Positions 49,801 to 58,419 of a stretch of 64,000 bases of DNA are shown here, in pieces (the first letter of the stretch is position 1; every line of letters starts with the position of its first letter). Both the position numbers and the translations under genes were made by a program. The stretch is from assembly GCF_019469205.1 (NCBI RefSeq), contig NZ_CP048265.1:1736001-1800000 (forward strand), in the 5' to 3' direction. This DNA is from Gilliamella sp. ESL0405. Its GTDB lineage: Bacteria; Pseudomonadota; Gammaproteobacteria; Enterobacterales; Orbaceae. The notes below the pieces were generated by a model. That model saw only the letters and a program-made list of their open reading frames with translations, was not told the origin of the DNA and ran no database searches.

Positions 49801-50105
49801 TTACAAAATCGCCTCAATCTATTTGGGGTAGATCTGCTGATGATATTGCAAAAGATTTTCAGGCAGCAGGTTATCAAGTTAATGTTAGACAATCAACAAG
49901 AGGTTCAGGACAGGCGGTCATTATTGAAGTTAAAGGTCATCCTGAAATTAGCCAGATACAGATACACCCTGGTGGAGGACGTCATGGTGGTAGCTATTAT
50001 AAAGTATCAACTACAACACAAGGTACGTTAAAAGTTGTTGATCCAAAGACATATAAATCAAGTGCGGGAGAAAAAGCGACAATTATCAATAAACCAAAGG
50101 AATAA
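46893..50105 (+). CDS. Orphan cdiA 3' fragment and toxin (cassette 7)
   Basis: cdiA homology starts at about 46622, at the same junction as cassette 3, but here a TGA lies in the first codons (GCC-TGA-CAT). No start with a good ribosome site is visible; 46893 is an internal GTG. VENN is at 49203-49214. The entry module is a fourth type (AVSTSDGGNWGAWLNIHHDT) with a hydrophobic segment GQYLPGPIGIAMEILALADV. It lacks the NKPLDKT block and joins at SSKFGDHVAKEQQINAGKGK. The toxin (about 115 residues) reads SPQSIWGRSADDIAKDFQAA, QAVIIEVKGHPEISQIQIHP and GGGRHGGSYYKVST. Two histidines and an arginine in HPGGGRH suggest an RNase, by analogy only. Confidence 0.85.
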   Translation: MVGTHDVNLKAGNNIDIDAAEESYYRKQETKTKKSGLMSSGGIGVTIGHEKENLKQTDSEQAYLGSTVGSTEGNVSIQAGKDITVKGSDIIAKQDVNLTGENVAIEALDAKTTYNEQYTYEKSGLTIALTGTAADMYEAAKAVERAKEKGNDKLLALQSIKSALTALEAIEDLQLQNQQGQKQASIGVSVMVGTQRTEREVNQEQHNVISSGVSAGQNIHITATGDANEQGGDITLKGSEVKAGNDINLTANRDVNVIGAVNTQHSDRDEKSYGGGVGIQLQFGGDESGLRFKANGNFSRERENADGSAWTESVIDAKNQLNIKTGHDVNVVGGQLKGDTVKMNVGNNLNIQSLQDTDNYDYEKISASVSGTAGYGGVSANGSLSATEMESKWASVTDQSGIFAGKGGYDITVGNNTDLKGAVIASKAEDTSKNKLDTGTISFSDIKNKADFKVTHVAISGGTAGPGAPTAFKDSDSDSSTTKSAVEKGELIIRNQDQQKQDINGLSRDTDSANNPLKQIFDKQKELDKIETVELIKDIAQQAKSVVKKYDRIEAQKEVDKNKDALTRAEAEKRYKYLSDEEKAKYASFEQYYEDNKDYIYYALVDKQLETNKNKDKNLGTMGGNVSKGIDTAMAIVTGVITGDITGSLAGASAPWIAEQIKLHTGHQDEKGNWVTDDIAGNLIAHAILGAVVAELQGGPSIAGGAGAVVGELAAKLIREQLYGKDVKDLTEAEKQNISALAQLAAGLAIAAGGGDTGAAGAAIAAGKNAVENNAVSTSDGGNWGAWLNIHHDTGAQYDATLDAYANNYLTAEETEQALSGLIKGKGMPNGSDYAELWMRAPEQIGQYLPGPIGIAMEILALADVAITNTDKANLVQLLTEASKDHLSGLDNSESMAALDMMISRLAAGSKNKQLQGIIKRNVESNVAKNQKGNASSKFGDHVAKEQQINAGKGKTNPTAPIKINIANDFTKSPQSIWGRSADDIAKDFQAAGYQVNVRQSTRGSGQAVIIEVKGHPEISQIQIHPGGGRHGGSYYKVSTTTQGTLKVVDPKTYKSSAGEKATIINKPKE

Positions 50106-50107
50106 AT

Positions 50108-50476
50108 ATGAATAAGATTAAATGGGTAACTCAGGCAATAGCACAGCCTTGCGAAATACAAAAAAGTTTGTTTCCGGATTTTGCAAATATAGCTGATGAA
50201 TTAGCAGTTGAGTGGGAGATGGCCTTAGATGAACTTAATGATCCTCTAGTGGCATCTTCTCTTACATCAGAACAAAAACTAGCACTAAAAAAATTAGATG
50301 ATTATATGTTATCTATAAGTGGAGCAGCTAATATTCAATACTGGAATAATGACGCGCTTTGTGAAAGCGTTGAGTGGCAAAAAATGAGGAAAATGGCGAT
50401 TGATATATTGCTCATCATGAATTGGGAAAATGTTGTACCAGCAAAAGCCGATGCAATATATATCAATCATGATTAA
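50108..50476 (+). CDS. Putative immunity protein of cassette 7
   Basis: A 122-residue, mostly helical, acidic protein that starts right after the toxin stop (AAGGA overlaps the end of the toxin gene). It has EWEMALDELNDPLVASSLTS and a C-terminal MRKMAIDILLIMNWENV helix. No family recognised. A good terminator follows. Confidence 0.75.
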   Translation: MNKIKWVTQAIAQPCEIQKSLFPDFANIADELAVEWEMALDELNDPLVASSLTSEQKLALKKLDDYMLSISGAANIQYWNNDALCESVEWQKMRKMAIDILLIMNWENVVPAKADAIYINHD

Positions 50477-50483
50477 GTATCAA

Positions 50484-50516
50484 ATCCCCACCTAATTTGT
50501 ATGGGGATTTTTTATT
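50484..50516 (+). terminator. Rho-independent terminator after cassette 7
   Basis: ATCCCCA (50484-50490) pairs with TGGGGAT (50502-50508) and is followed by TTTTTT. It ends the toxin-immunity transcript; similar but weaker hairpins follow other immunity genes. Confidence 0.85.
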
Positions 50517-50521
50517 GTTTT

Positions 50522-50674
50522 TTAAAAATTGCTTGTAAGTTCAATAATGAGTTTATTTTACTCAACCTTAATGATGACCGGCCGTCCGGCATAAAAACCT
50601 ATCTGCTCCAGGCCCCTACCTTAATCGTTAGTGAGGTTTGGAGTAGCTTTTGCACCTTGTGCTATCTTTAGCAT
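50522..50674 (-). pseudogene. SymE-like remnant after cassette 7
   Basis: From ATG 50674 on the minus strand: MLKIAQGAKATPNLTND-stop, GRGLEQIGFYAGRPVIIKVE-stop. The start and the core are both recognisable but two stops break it. Together with cassette 10's copy it shows a different N-terminus (MLKIAQ) from the intact gene at 36769-36933. Confidence 0.7.
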
Positions 50675-50815
50675 AATAGATAATTTTTAAATACGGTTAA
50701 GTGTATTTTTTTATCTTTCCCCAACAAAATCCCTAAAAATAAAGACAATACCTCCCTTCCCCTTTATTTATTACAAGATTTCATATTAAACGATACCGCT
50801 CGTCAACCAACAGCG
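50671..50815. repeat. Flank shared by cassettes 8 and 10
   Basis: About 145 bp from 'gcataatagataattttta' through 'cctcccttcccctttattta' to 'ccgctcgtcaaccaac' recurs at 58153-58293 with few changes. It joins the SymE remnant to the start of cdiA homology in both places (at 50785 and 58266). No gene is evident. Confidence 0.85.
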
Positions 50816-51211
50816 GTTGAAAATACCCATCAACATGTTGATATTAATCAGCCTGTTCAAGATTCAGCTAAGCAACACGAAAAACAGATTGATAACCCGC
50901 ATTTTGGGCACGATAATACAACGGCGGTTAACGCGACAATCGATAAACAGGAGGTTATCACCTCTGCAAATACCCCTGTCGATAATAATATTGATGACCA
51001 TTTAAATCAGCAAAGCCAGCAGGCAGATCATGCCGATTTAGCCACCGCCGATAAGGATATTACCCCGCCTAAAACTATCAACATTTATGAGCCTAATTTA
51101 ACCCTGCCGGATAACAGTTTATGGATCGTCAATAAAGATACCGATAAAAATTATATTATTGAAACCGACCCTAACTTTACTCAGCGTAAGAAATGGTTAA
51201 GTTCAGACTAT

Positions 51212-54200
51212 ATGTTAAGTCGCTTAAAAGCCGATCCGGACTCGGTGCTTAAGCGCTTAGGTGACGGTTATTATGAGCAACAACTGATTAAGGAACAAAT
51301 CGTTGGTTTGACCGGTCATCGCTATTTGCAAGGCTATGAAAATGATTTAGCGCAGTATCAAGCCTTAATGGATGCCGGTATTAGCTTTGCTAATCAATAC
51401 GGTATTGCGCCAGGGGTGGAGCTGTCTGCTGAGCAGATGAAAGCGTTAACCACTGATATGGTCTTGTTGGTGAAAAAGCAGGTGGTCATTAATCATCAAG
51501 CTATCGATGTTTTAGTTCCGCAGGTTTACATTGTTAACCGCACTGAGCTCAGCCATGACGGTGCGTTAATTGCCGGTGATAATGTCTTTATTAAAGGTCA
51601 GGCGCTTAATAGCAGTGGATTAATTAATGCGAAAAAAGATATTCAGTTATCCGGCAATAATGTCACCAATAGTGGCACGGTATTCGGTGAGCGGGTGGCA
51701 ATTGATGCGAAAAATGATATTACCAATTACGGGAAATTAGTCGGTGATAAGCTGGTTTATTTATCTGCCGATAATGATATCAATCTTCTGTCCAGTACCC
51801 GCACGCAAATCCGTGGCAATAATGTCACCACCAATATCGACCAGGCCAGTATCATTCAGGTGAATAATGGCAATATTGTTATCGATGCCGGGCATGATAT
51901 TCATGCTAAAGCCGGCTGGATTATTAATAATGCTGAGACAGGCAATACGTCGTTGCACGCCGGTCATGATATTCGCTTTACTGCCGCTGAGATTGAAGAG
52001 AAGTTAGATTTAGGTGGTGGCAAACATTATCGTAAAAGCCATGAACACAATGTCGTTGGCAGTGAAATCAGTGCCGCCAATAATGTGACGTTAAGTGCCG
52101 GACATGATATTGATGCCAAAACGGTCGATATTGCTGCCGGTAAGCAATTAGGACTTTATGCGGATAATGATATCGCTATCGGGACGTCGTCTGAGCGATT
52201 TGAGTTAGATGAGTTCCATAAGAGTTCAAGCAAAGGCTTTTTAAATAAAACGACCACCACCACGCAGACGCAAATCGATAATACCACCGAAAAAGGCAGT
52301 CAGCTCTATGGCGATAGTGTCACCATTGCCGCCGGGAATAATTTAAGTGTCACCGGTAGTCAGGTGGTCGGTACTCACGATGTCAATCTGAAGGCGGGCA
52401 ATAATATTGATATTGATGCCGCCGAGGAGTCTTATTACCGTAAACAAGAGACGAAGACGAAAAAATCCGGGCTGATGAGTAGTGGCGGTATCGGGGTGAC
52501 CATTGGTCATGAGAAAGAAAATCTGAAACAGACCGATAGCGAGCAAGCCTATTTAGGCAGTACCGTCGGCAGCACTGAGGGTAATGTGAGCATTCAGGCC
52601 GGTAAGGATATCACCGTCAAAGGCAGTGATATTATTGCTAAGCAGGATGTGAACTTAACCGGTGAGAATGTGGCTATCGAGGCACTTGATGCCAAAACCA
52701 CCTATAACGAGCAGTACACTTATGAGAAATCCGGACTGACCATTGCGTTAACCGGTACGGCAGCAGATATGTATGAAGCGGCCAAAGCGGTTGAGCGGGC
52801 GAAAGAGAAAGGCAATGATAAGTTATTAGCCCTGCAATCAATTAAATCTGCGCTGACCGCACTTGAAGCGATTGAAGATTTGCAGCTGCAAAATCAGCAA
52901 GGTCAAAAACAGGCGTCAATCGGTGTCAGTGTGATGGTGGGCACGCAGCGCACTGAGCGGGAGGTCAATCAGGAGCAACATAATGTTATCAGTAGCGGGG
53001 TCTCTGCCGGGCAGAATATTCATATCACCGCAACCGGTGATGCAAATGAGCAAGGCGGGGATATCACCTTAAAAGGCAGTGAGGTGAAAGCCGGCAATGA
53101 TATTAATCTGACCGCTAACCGGGATGTGAATGTGATTGGTGCGGTCAATACGCAGCACAGTGACCGGGATGAGAAAAGCTACGGCGGTGGCGTGGGCATT
53201 CAGCTTCAGTTTGGTGGCGATGAAAGTGGTCTGCGGTTTAAAGCCAACGGTAACTTTAGTCGGGAGCGGGAAAATGCTGACGGCAGTGCCTGGACCGAGA
53301 GTGTGATTGATGCCAGGAATCAACTCAATATCAAAACCGGTCATGATGTGAATGTGGTCGGTGGTCAGTTAAAAGGGGATACGGTGAAGATGAATGTGGG
53401 CAATAATCTTAACATTCAGTCACTGCAAGATACCGATAATTATGATTATGAAAAAATCAGTGCTTCAGTCAGCGGCACCGCCGGTTATGGTGGGGTGAGT
53501 GCGAACGGCTCGTTATCGGCCACTGAAATGGAAAGTAAATGGGCAAGCGTGACTGACCAGTCGGGTATCTTTGCCGGTCAAGGCGGCTATGATATTACGG
53601 TCGGCAATAACACGGACTTAAAAGGCGCGGTGATTGCCTCGAAAGCGGAAGATACCAGTAAAAACAAACTTGATACCGGCACTATCAGCTTCAGTGATAT
53701 TAAAAATAAAGCTGACTTTAAAGTGACCCATGTTGCCATTAGTGGTGGCACCGCCGGTCCCGGTGCGCCAACGGCATTTAAAGACAGTGACAGTGACTCA
53801 AGTACCACCAAATCAGCGGTGGAAAAAGGCGAGTTAATCATCCGCAATCAGGACCAGCAAAAACAGGATATTAACGGCTTAAGCCGGGATACGGACAGTG
53901 CCAATAATCCGCTCAAACAGATTTTTGATAAGCAAAAAGAGCTGGATAAAATTGAGACGGTTGAGCTGATTAAAGATATTGCCCAACAAGCTAAAAGTGT
54001 GGTGAAGAAATATGACCGCATTGAGGCACAAAAAGAGGTGGATAAAAATAAGGATGCGTTAATCCGGGCGGAAGCAGAAAAGCGATATAAATATTTAAGT
54101 GATGAGGAAAAAGCAAAATACGCCTCATTTGAACAATATTATAGCGCGAATGAAGACTCCATTTATTACGCGCTGGTTGATAAGCAGCTGGAAATCAATA

Positions 54201-56050
54201 AAAATAAAGATAAAAACCTGGGCACCATGGGCGGTGATGTCAGTAAAGGGATTGATACCGCTATGGCGATTGTGACCGGGGTGATTACCGGTGATATTAC
54301 CGGTAGTCTGGCCGGTGCCAGTGCGCCGTGGATTGCCGAGCAAATCAAACTGCATACCGGTCATCAAGATGAAAAAGGTAACTGGGTAACCGATGATATC
54401 GCCGGCAACTTAATTGCCCATGCGATACTCGGCGCCGTTGTTGCGGAGCTGCAAGGAGGTCCATCGATTGCCGGTGGGGTTGGTGCGGTTGCCGGTGAGC
54501 TGGCGGCGAAACTGATTCGTGAACAACTCTACGGTAAAGACGTTAAAGACTTAACCGAAGCTGAAAAACAAAACATCAGCGCCCTCGCCCAGCTGGCAGC
54601 CGGCCTGGCGATTGCCGCCGGTGGCGGTGATACCGGCGCTGCCGGTGCGGCAATGGCTGCCGGGAAGAATGCGGTTGAGAATAATTTGTTAAGCCCTGCG
54701 GATGTTGCTGAAGCAGACAAGAAATATGCAGCCTGTAATGGTGATAGAAAATGCCAAATGCAGGTAGTAAAAGAAACAAATGAGCTTGATAAAGAAAAGA
54801 TCAGAGCATTACAAGAATATAAAAATCAATTGTTAGAAGAGTATGCTGAGAGATATCGAGAAATTATAGCGGATTGTGAAGGCTATACAACTTGTCAGTT
54901 AGAAAGAAGAGATTGGTTGCAGGAAGAGATAGATAATCGATATCGTGATTTTTATAATATAGTTACTGATGGTGCATCACCAGATGATCTGAGTTTTGGA
55001 TATTATCCTGATGACACAAAAATTCAATCCTTATGGGAAGGAATGAAAAATGCGCCTGGCAAGTTGGTTGATAACATTGTTGAAGGTGGCGATAAAGCTA
55101 TTCGCTACATTGATGACAACTCACTAGGAAAAATTGCAGATGACGCTTGGGAGTTTGGAAAGAAAATAGCAAGCATTCCAAGAGAATGGTTAAATAAAGA
55201 GATCCCAGCAGATTCTTTTGAAACAGCATTGACTAACTTAGCAAGTATGACTGGGCATGATGTTGGTGAAGCGTCATTCTATACTGTTGCGGGAACGGCA
55301 ACGGCTGCTTTAGGCGGTAAGATTATACAATGGATTGACGGGAAATGGACCCCAGTTAAGATTGGTAGTTTGGAGACCGGAAAGGGACCTACTGCCAATA
55401 AACCATTAGACAAAACAGACTTAGAGCTACAACACGGAAAAGGAAATGTTGAACAAGGTGGTGGAAATTATAAAGAGACTAAGGATAAAATACTTGATAA
55501 TCAGGCTGCCAATCAGAAAGCAAACGAAAGTAGTAAATTTGGTGAGCATGTAGCGAAAGAGCAAGAAATTAATGCTGGTAAGGGGACGACAACAGTCAAA
55601 ACTCCAGATGGTATTAGTTTTAATATTGAGCAACCAAAGCATTTAGCAACTGTGGATAGATTTAGTCAAAATGGTATTTCAGGTGGGCATAATGCTAATG
55701 CTTTTTATGATGCAGCTAAGCAAAATAATGTTAAAATTTTGAATGAGACACCGACAGGAACTCCAGGCATTACTAAGATTGAGTATCAAATACCTGCGAA
55801 AGATAGGGCAGGAAACTTCACTGGGGATTATAAAGGTAATGGTTCGAAACCATTTACAAAGACAATTTATGACCCAAAGATATTTACAGATCAAAAAATG
55901 CTAGAACTTGGTCAACAAGCAGCATCTAGTGGTTATAAGCAAGCAATCGCTCGAGGGGAAAGAGCATATAATGCGACTGCCGGAGGTGTAACATTTAGGG
56001 TTTATATAGACCCTAAAACCGGTACCGTTACTAATTTTCACCCGAAATAG
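51212..56050 (+). CDS. Orphan cdiA 3' fragment with EndoU nuclease toxin (cassette 8)
   Basis: The longest orphan: cdiA homology begins at 50785, CdiA residue about 1862, and stays open; 51212 is the first ATG, in SSDYMLSRLK. It has no signal peptide or TPS domain. VENN is at 54674-54685, and the entry module is the LLSPADV type, as in the full cdiA and cassette 3. After INAGKGTTT the toxin is a bacterial EndoU domain: HLATVDRFSQNGISGGHNAN, GITKIEYQIPAKDRAGNFTG, KTIYDPKIFTDQKMLELGQQ and FRVYIDPKTGTVTNFHPK. H in SGGHN and the earlier H are the catalytic pair of EndoU RNases; in E. coli CdiA EndoU toxins cut tRNA anticodon loops. The matching CdiI follows after 28 bp. Confidence 0.92.
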   Translation: MLSRLKADPDSVLKRLGDGYYEQQLIKEQIVGLTGHRYLQGYENDLAQYQALMDAGISFANQYGIAPGVELSAEQMKALTTDMVLLVKKQVVINHQAIDVLVPQVYIVNRTELSHDGALIAGDNVFIKGQALNSSGLINAKKDIQLSGNNVTNSGTVFGERVAIDAKNDITNYGKLVGDKLVYLSADNDINLLSSTRTQIRGNNVTTNIDQASIIQVNNGNIVIDAGHDIHAKAGWIINNAETGNTSLHAGHDIRFTAAEIEEKLDLGGGKHYRKSHEHNVVGSEISAANNVTLSAGHDIDAKTVDIAAGKQLGLYADNDIAIGTSSERFELDEFHKSSSKGFLNKTTTTTQTQIDNTTEKGSQLYGDSVTIAAGNNLSVTGSQVVGTHDVNLKAGNNIDIDAAEESYYRKQETKTKKSGLMSSGGIGVTIGHEKENLKQTDSEQAYLGSTVGSTEGNVSIQAGKDITVKGSDIIAKQDVNLTGENVAIEALDAKTTYNEQYTYEKSGLTIALTGTAADMYEAAKAVERAKEKGNDKLLALQSIKSALTALEAIEDLQLQNQQGQKQASIGVSVMVGTQRTEREVNQEQHNVISSGVSAGQNIHITATGDANEQGGDITLKGSEVKAGNDINLTANRDVNVIGAVNTQHSDRDEKSYGGGVGIQLQFGGDESGLRFKANGNFSRERENADGSAWTESVIDARNQLNIKTGHDVNVVGGQLKGDTVKMNVGNNLNIQSLQDTDNYDYEKISASVSGTAGYGGVSANGSLSATEMESKWASVTDQSGIFAGQGGYDITVGNNTDLKGAVIASKAEDTSKNKLDTGTISFSDIKNKADFKVTHVAISGGTAGPGAPTAFKDSDSDSSTTKSAVEKGELIIRNQDQQKQDINGLSRDTDSANNPLKQIFDKQKELDKIETVELIKDIAQQAKSVVKKYDRIEAQKEVDKNKDALIRAEAEKRYKYLSDEEKAKYASFEQYYSANEDSIYYALVDKQLEINKNKDKNLGTMGGDVSKGIDTAMAIVTGVITGDITGSLAGASAPWIAEQIKLHTGHQDEKGNWVTDDIAGNLIAHAILGAVVAELQGGPSIAGGVGAVAGELAAKLIREQLYGKDVKDLTEAEKQNISALAQLAAGLAIAAGGGDTGAAGAAMAAGKNAVENNLLSPADVAEADKKYAACNGDRKCQMQVVKETNELDKEKIRALQEYKNQLLEEYAERYREIIADCEGYTTCQLERRDWLQEEIDNRYRDFYNIVTDGASPDDLSFGYYPDDTKIQSLWEGMKNAPGKLVDNIVEGGDKAIRYIDDNSLGKIADDAWEFGKKIASIPREWLNKEIPADSFETALTNLASMTGHDVGEASFYTVAGTATAALGGKIIQWIDGKWTPVKIGSLETGKGPTANKPLDKTDLELQHGKGNVEQGGGNYKETKDKILDNQAANQKANESSKFGEHVAKEQEINAGKGTTTVKTPDGISFNIEQPKHLATVDRFSQNGISGGHNANAFYDAAKQNNVKILNETPTGTPGITKIEYQIPAKDRAGNFTGDYKGNGSKPFTKTIYDPKIFTDQKMLELGQQAASSGYKQAIARGERAYNATAGGVTFRVYIDPKTGTVTNFHPK

Positions 56051-56078
56051 TATATTATAAATATTTGAGGAGTATATT

Positions 56079-56486
56079 TTGAAAGATTCTATAAATATTG
56101 AAACAGATGGATTTTCACAGCTAAATAAGCATCTGTTTGAGAGACCTCTTAGTATTTCAAAACCTAGTAGTATTATAAAAAATTACTTTGATCTTATGTA
56201 TAATGATGGCTGTTTTCTAAATGCTATCGAAAATATTATTCAAAAAGAATCTTTTATACAGGATGGTGTGTATTGCAATTTCCCTGATATGAATAGTTAT
56301 TATGAAGATGAACATTTTGAGGGGGTTCAGTTTGCAATTGGTTATCCGCCAACAGAAGAAGATACGGTAACTGTTAGTGAAAAAACTTGTTATCATTATG
56401 TTAGATTAGCCTGTGAAAAGTATCTACATCTTCACCCAGAGGATACAGATAAGGTTAATGAGTTATTAGCTAAAATACCAGTGTAG
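56079..56486 (+). CDS. cdiI: CdiI immunity protein for the EndoU toxin
   Basis: The 135-residue protein matches the ribonuclease-toxin CdiI family that accompanies EndoU Cdi[56 protein letters not shown] and [20 protein letters not shown]. It should occlude the EndoU active site. The start is a TTG with GAGGAG seven bases upstream; no ATG fits. It is followed by a frameshifted membrane-protein gene. Confidence 0.85.
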   Translation: MKDSINIETDGFSQLNKHLFERPLSISKPSSIIKNYFDLMYNDGCFLNAIENIIQKESFIQDGVYCNFPDMNSYYEDEHFEGVQFAIGYPPTEEDTVTVSEKTCYHYVRLACEKYLHLHPEDTDKVNELLAKIPV

Positions 56487-56488
56487 AT

Positions 56489-56841
56489 ATGGTGATGATA
56501 TCTATTCTAAATATATTTCTCGTGTTGTTCTGGATACTGAACATTCAAATATTATCCCCAGTATTTAGCTGGGGTCATATTTTATTCTTGGCTTTAGTAT
56601 CAGTTATAAGCAGAACAATTATAATGATTAAGGATAATAACCTATTGATACAAAATAGGATATTTGGCTATATAAAAAATTTATGGCGAGGCTCTGTGAC
56701 ATTTTTAGATTTAGCGATGATGGACATAATGCAGGTAGTAAGGTAGTTATTGCGAGCAGCAACACAAAATATCAAAATACTAACAATCATATTACTGGTT
56801 ATAGTGTTAATCAATTCCAATTCATCAACCATCAAAAGTAA
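56489..56841 (+). pseudogene. Frameshifted two-span membrane protein, probable orphan immunity gene
   Basis: From 56489 the frame reads MVMISILNIFLVLFWILNIQ and has two membrane spans, then NRIFGYIKNLWRGS; it then ends at 56746 in a nonsense tail. Shifting frame near 56695 continues CDIFRFSDDGHNAGSKVVIA, SSNTKYQNTNNHITGYSVNQ, FQFINHQK and a stop at 56839-56841. Both halves look like coding sequence, so one indel probably broke a gene of about 117 codons. Immunity is suggested by its place after a CdiI and before a toxin fragment; it may be left from a lost cassette. Confidence 0.5.
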
Positions 56842-56888
56842 GCAGAATATCTCCGCATAGCTTGGCTTAACCTTTTTCCAGTAAATAG

Positions 56889-57577
56889 GATGCTGGTAAA
56901 GGGACGACGGGGAATAATTCCTTTTACCTTTTGGTAAAATTATTAGAATTGGCGGAAAAATTATTAAAATAGAGACGAAAGCTGGGCAAGCATTAGTGAA
57001 AGAAGCTGAAAAGGCTTATAATTCCGGTGATATCGCCACAGGCAATCAACTTATGCATCAAGCTGCCAGCCATGGAACGACAGTTGAAACTACGGTTATA
57101 AGAAATAGTGATGGTTTGAATGAAATAAAAATAAATCAAACTCCACTGGAAGGACAAAACCGTCTCAATACTCCAGATCTGGGTGGTATTGGTAAATTAA
57201 AACCAGCTGAAGCAGCTGCTGCTGCGCAGCTTGAACATGCATTAAGTTAAATGGAGCGTTATACTCCTCCGTCAGGAGCAACACAGGGGGCATCTCCCGA
57301 CTTTGTCATTACCTCAGGTCCTAATAAAGGTAAAACAGTAGATGCTTTATATACAACAGATAAGCTTTCGCAAAAAGAAATAGATGGATTAAATAAATTT
57401 TACGAAAAAGATATAAATACAGGTAATGGAAAAATCGTTATCCAAGATCATTTGAAAAAAGCTGATTTTGTCCCTGTTGACTTTAGAGTATTAACGCCAT
57501 CTAATCAAAAAATATTTTTAGATTACATAAAAACCTTACCTAAAACGCAACAAAATAAAATCATTATTATGAGGTAA
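56889..57577 (+). pseudogene. Orphan toxin broken by frameshift and stop (cassette 9)
   Basis: It starts at the usual joint (DAGKGTTGNN, 56889), but that frame soon ends. In another frame GGKIIKIETKAGQALVKEAE runs to LEHALS and a TAA at 57248-57250; in the same frame MERYTPPSGATQGASPDFVI follows at once, then SGPNKGKTVDALYT, KIVIQDHLKKADFVPVDFRV and TLPKTQQNKIIIMR. So a frameshift and a stop have inactivated it. The end resembles CdiA-CT nuclease domains with a PD-x(n)-D/E-x-K style motif (PDFVIT...KTVD), but I am not sure of that. The immunity gene is intact. Confidence 0.7.
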
Positions 57578-57581
57578 TACA

Positions 57582-57938
57582 ATGGGTGCATCTATAATTT
57601 TTAGTCGGGATGATTCAATAGAAAAAATTGAAGATAAATTTAAATCAACATATGTAAACGGAAGTTATTGGAATGCTTTTGGTGATTTGCTAGACGCGGT
57701 ATTTTTGCCTAATTATCCTAAATTACACGAAATTATAAAATCAGAAGAAGGAGAATACTTGAAGTTTTATTCATTTGTTGAATTAGATAAGGAACAATTT
57801 GATCAATCCGTAAAATTAATTAGAGACTACATTGCAAAACAAAAAGATCCAACCGAATGGCAAAAAATGGCGCAAGTAGTTTGGAATGAAATAGCTGAAC
57901 CTTATATTGTTAAAGATAAACGTTATCAACTTACTTAA
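57582..57938 (+). CDS. Putative immunity protein of cassette 9
   Basis: A 118-residue cytosolic protein that starts 4 bp after the toxin stop with GAGG as ribosome site. It resembles no family I can name; FGDLLDAVFLPNYPKLHEII and WQKMAQVVWNEIAEPYI are likely helices. It has stayed open although its toxin has decayed, which may mean that it still protects against siblings that deliver this toxin. Confidence 0.7.
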   Translation: MGASIIFSRDDSIEKIEDKFKSTYVNGSYWNAFGDLLDAVFLPNYPKLHEIIKSEEGEYLKFYSFVELDKEQFDQSVKLIRDYIAKQKDPTEWQKMAQVVWNEIAEPYIVKDKRYQLT

Positions 57939-57962
57939 ACGATATAAAAATTAAGTTACAAC

Positions 57963-57990
57963 ATCCCTACTTTATAGTAGGGATTTTTAT
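57963..57990 (+). terminator. Rho-independent terminator after cassette 9
   Basis: ATCCCTAC (57963-57970) and GTAGGGAT (57977-57984) form a perfect 8-bp stem with a six-base loop and are followed by TTTTA. Confidence 0.9.
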
Positions 57991-58007
57991 TGCAGTTTTT
58001 CAAATCT

Positions 58008-58156
58008 TTAAATCAAACTCTACAATCAACTTGTTATGCACACTTTAATAATAACAGTAGTATACACCAACATAAAATTCTATCTACTCCAGCCACCCCA
58101 CCTTAACCGTTAGTGAGGTTTGGAGTAGCTTTTCCGCATTGTGCTATCTTTAGCAT
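58008..58156 (-). pseudogene. SymE-like remnant after cassette 9
   Basis: From ATG 58156 the minus strand reads MLKIAQCGKATPNLTNG-stop, close to the remnant at 50522-50674, and then loses the frame. It is the most degraded copy. The 145-bp flank follows on its upstream side. Confidence 0.6.
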
Positions 58157-58419
58157 AATAGATAATTTTTAAATACGGTTAAGTATATTTTTTATCTTTC
58201 CCCAACAAAATCCCTAAAAATAAAGACAATACCTCCCTTCCCCTTTATTTATTACAAGATTTCATATTAAAGGATACCGCTCGTCAACCAACAACATTAG
58301 TCGGTGATAAGCTGGTTTATTTATCTGCCGATAATGATATCAATCTTCTGTCCGGTACCCGCACGCAAATTCGTGGTAATAATGTCACCACCAATATCGA
58401 CCAGGCCAGTATCATTCAG

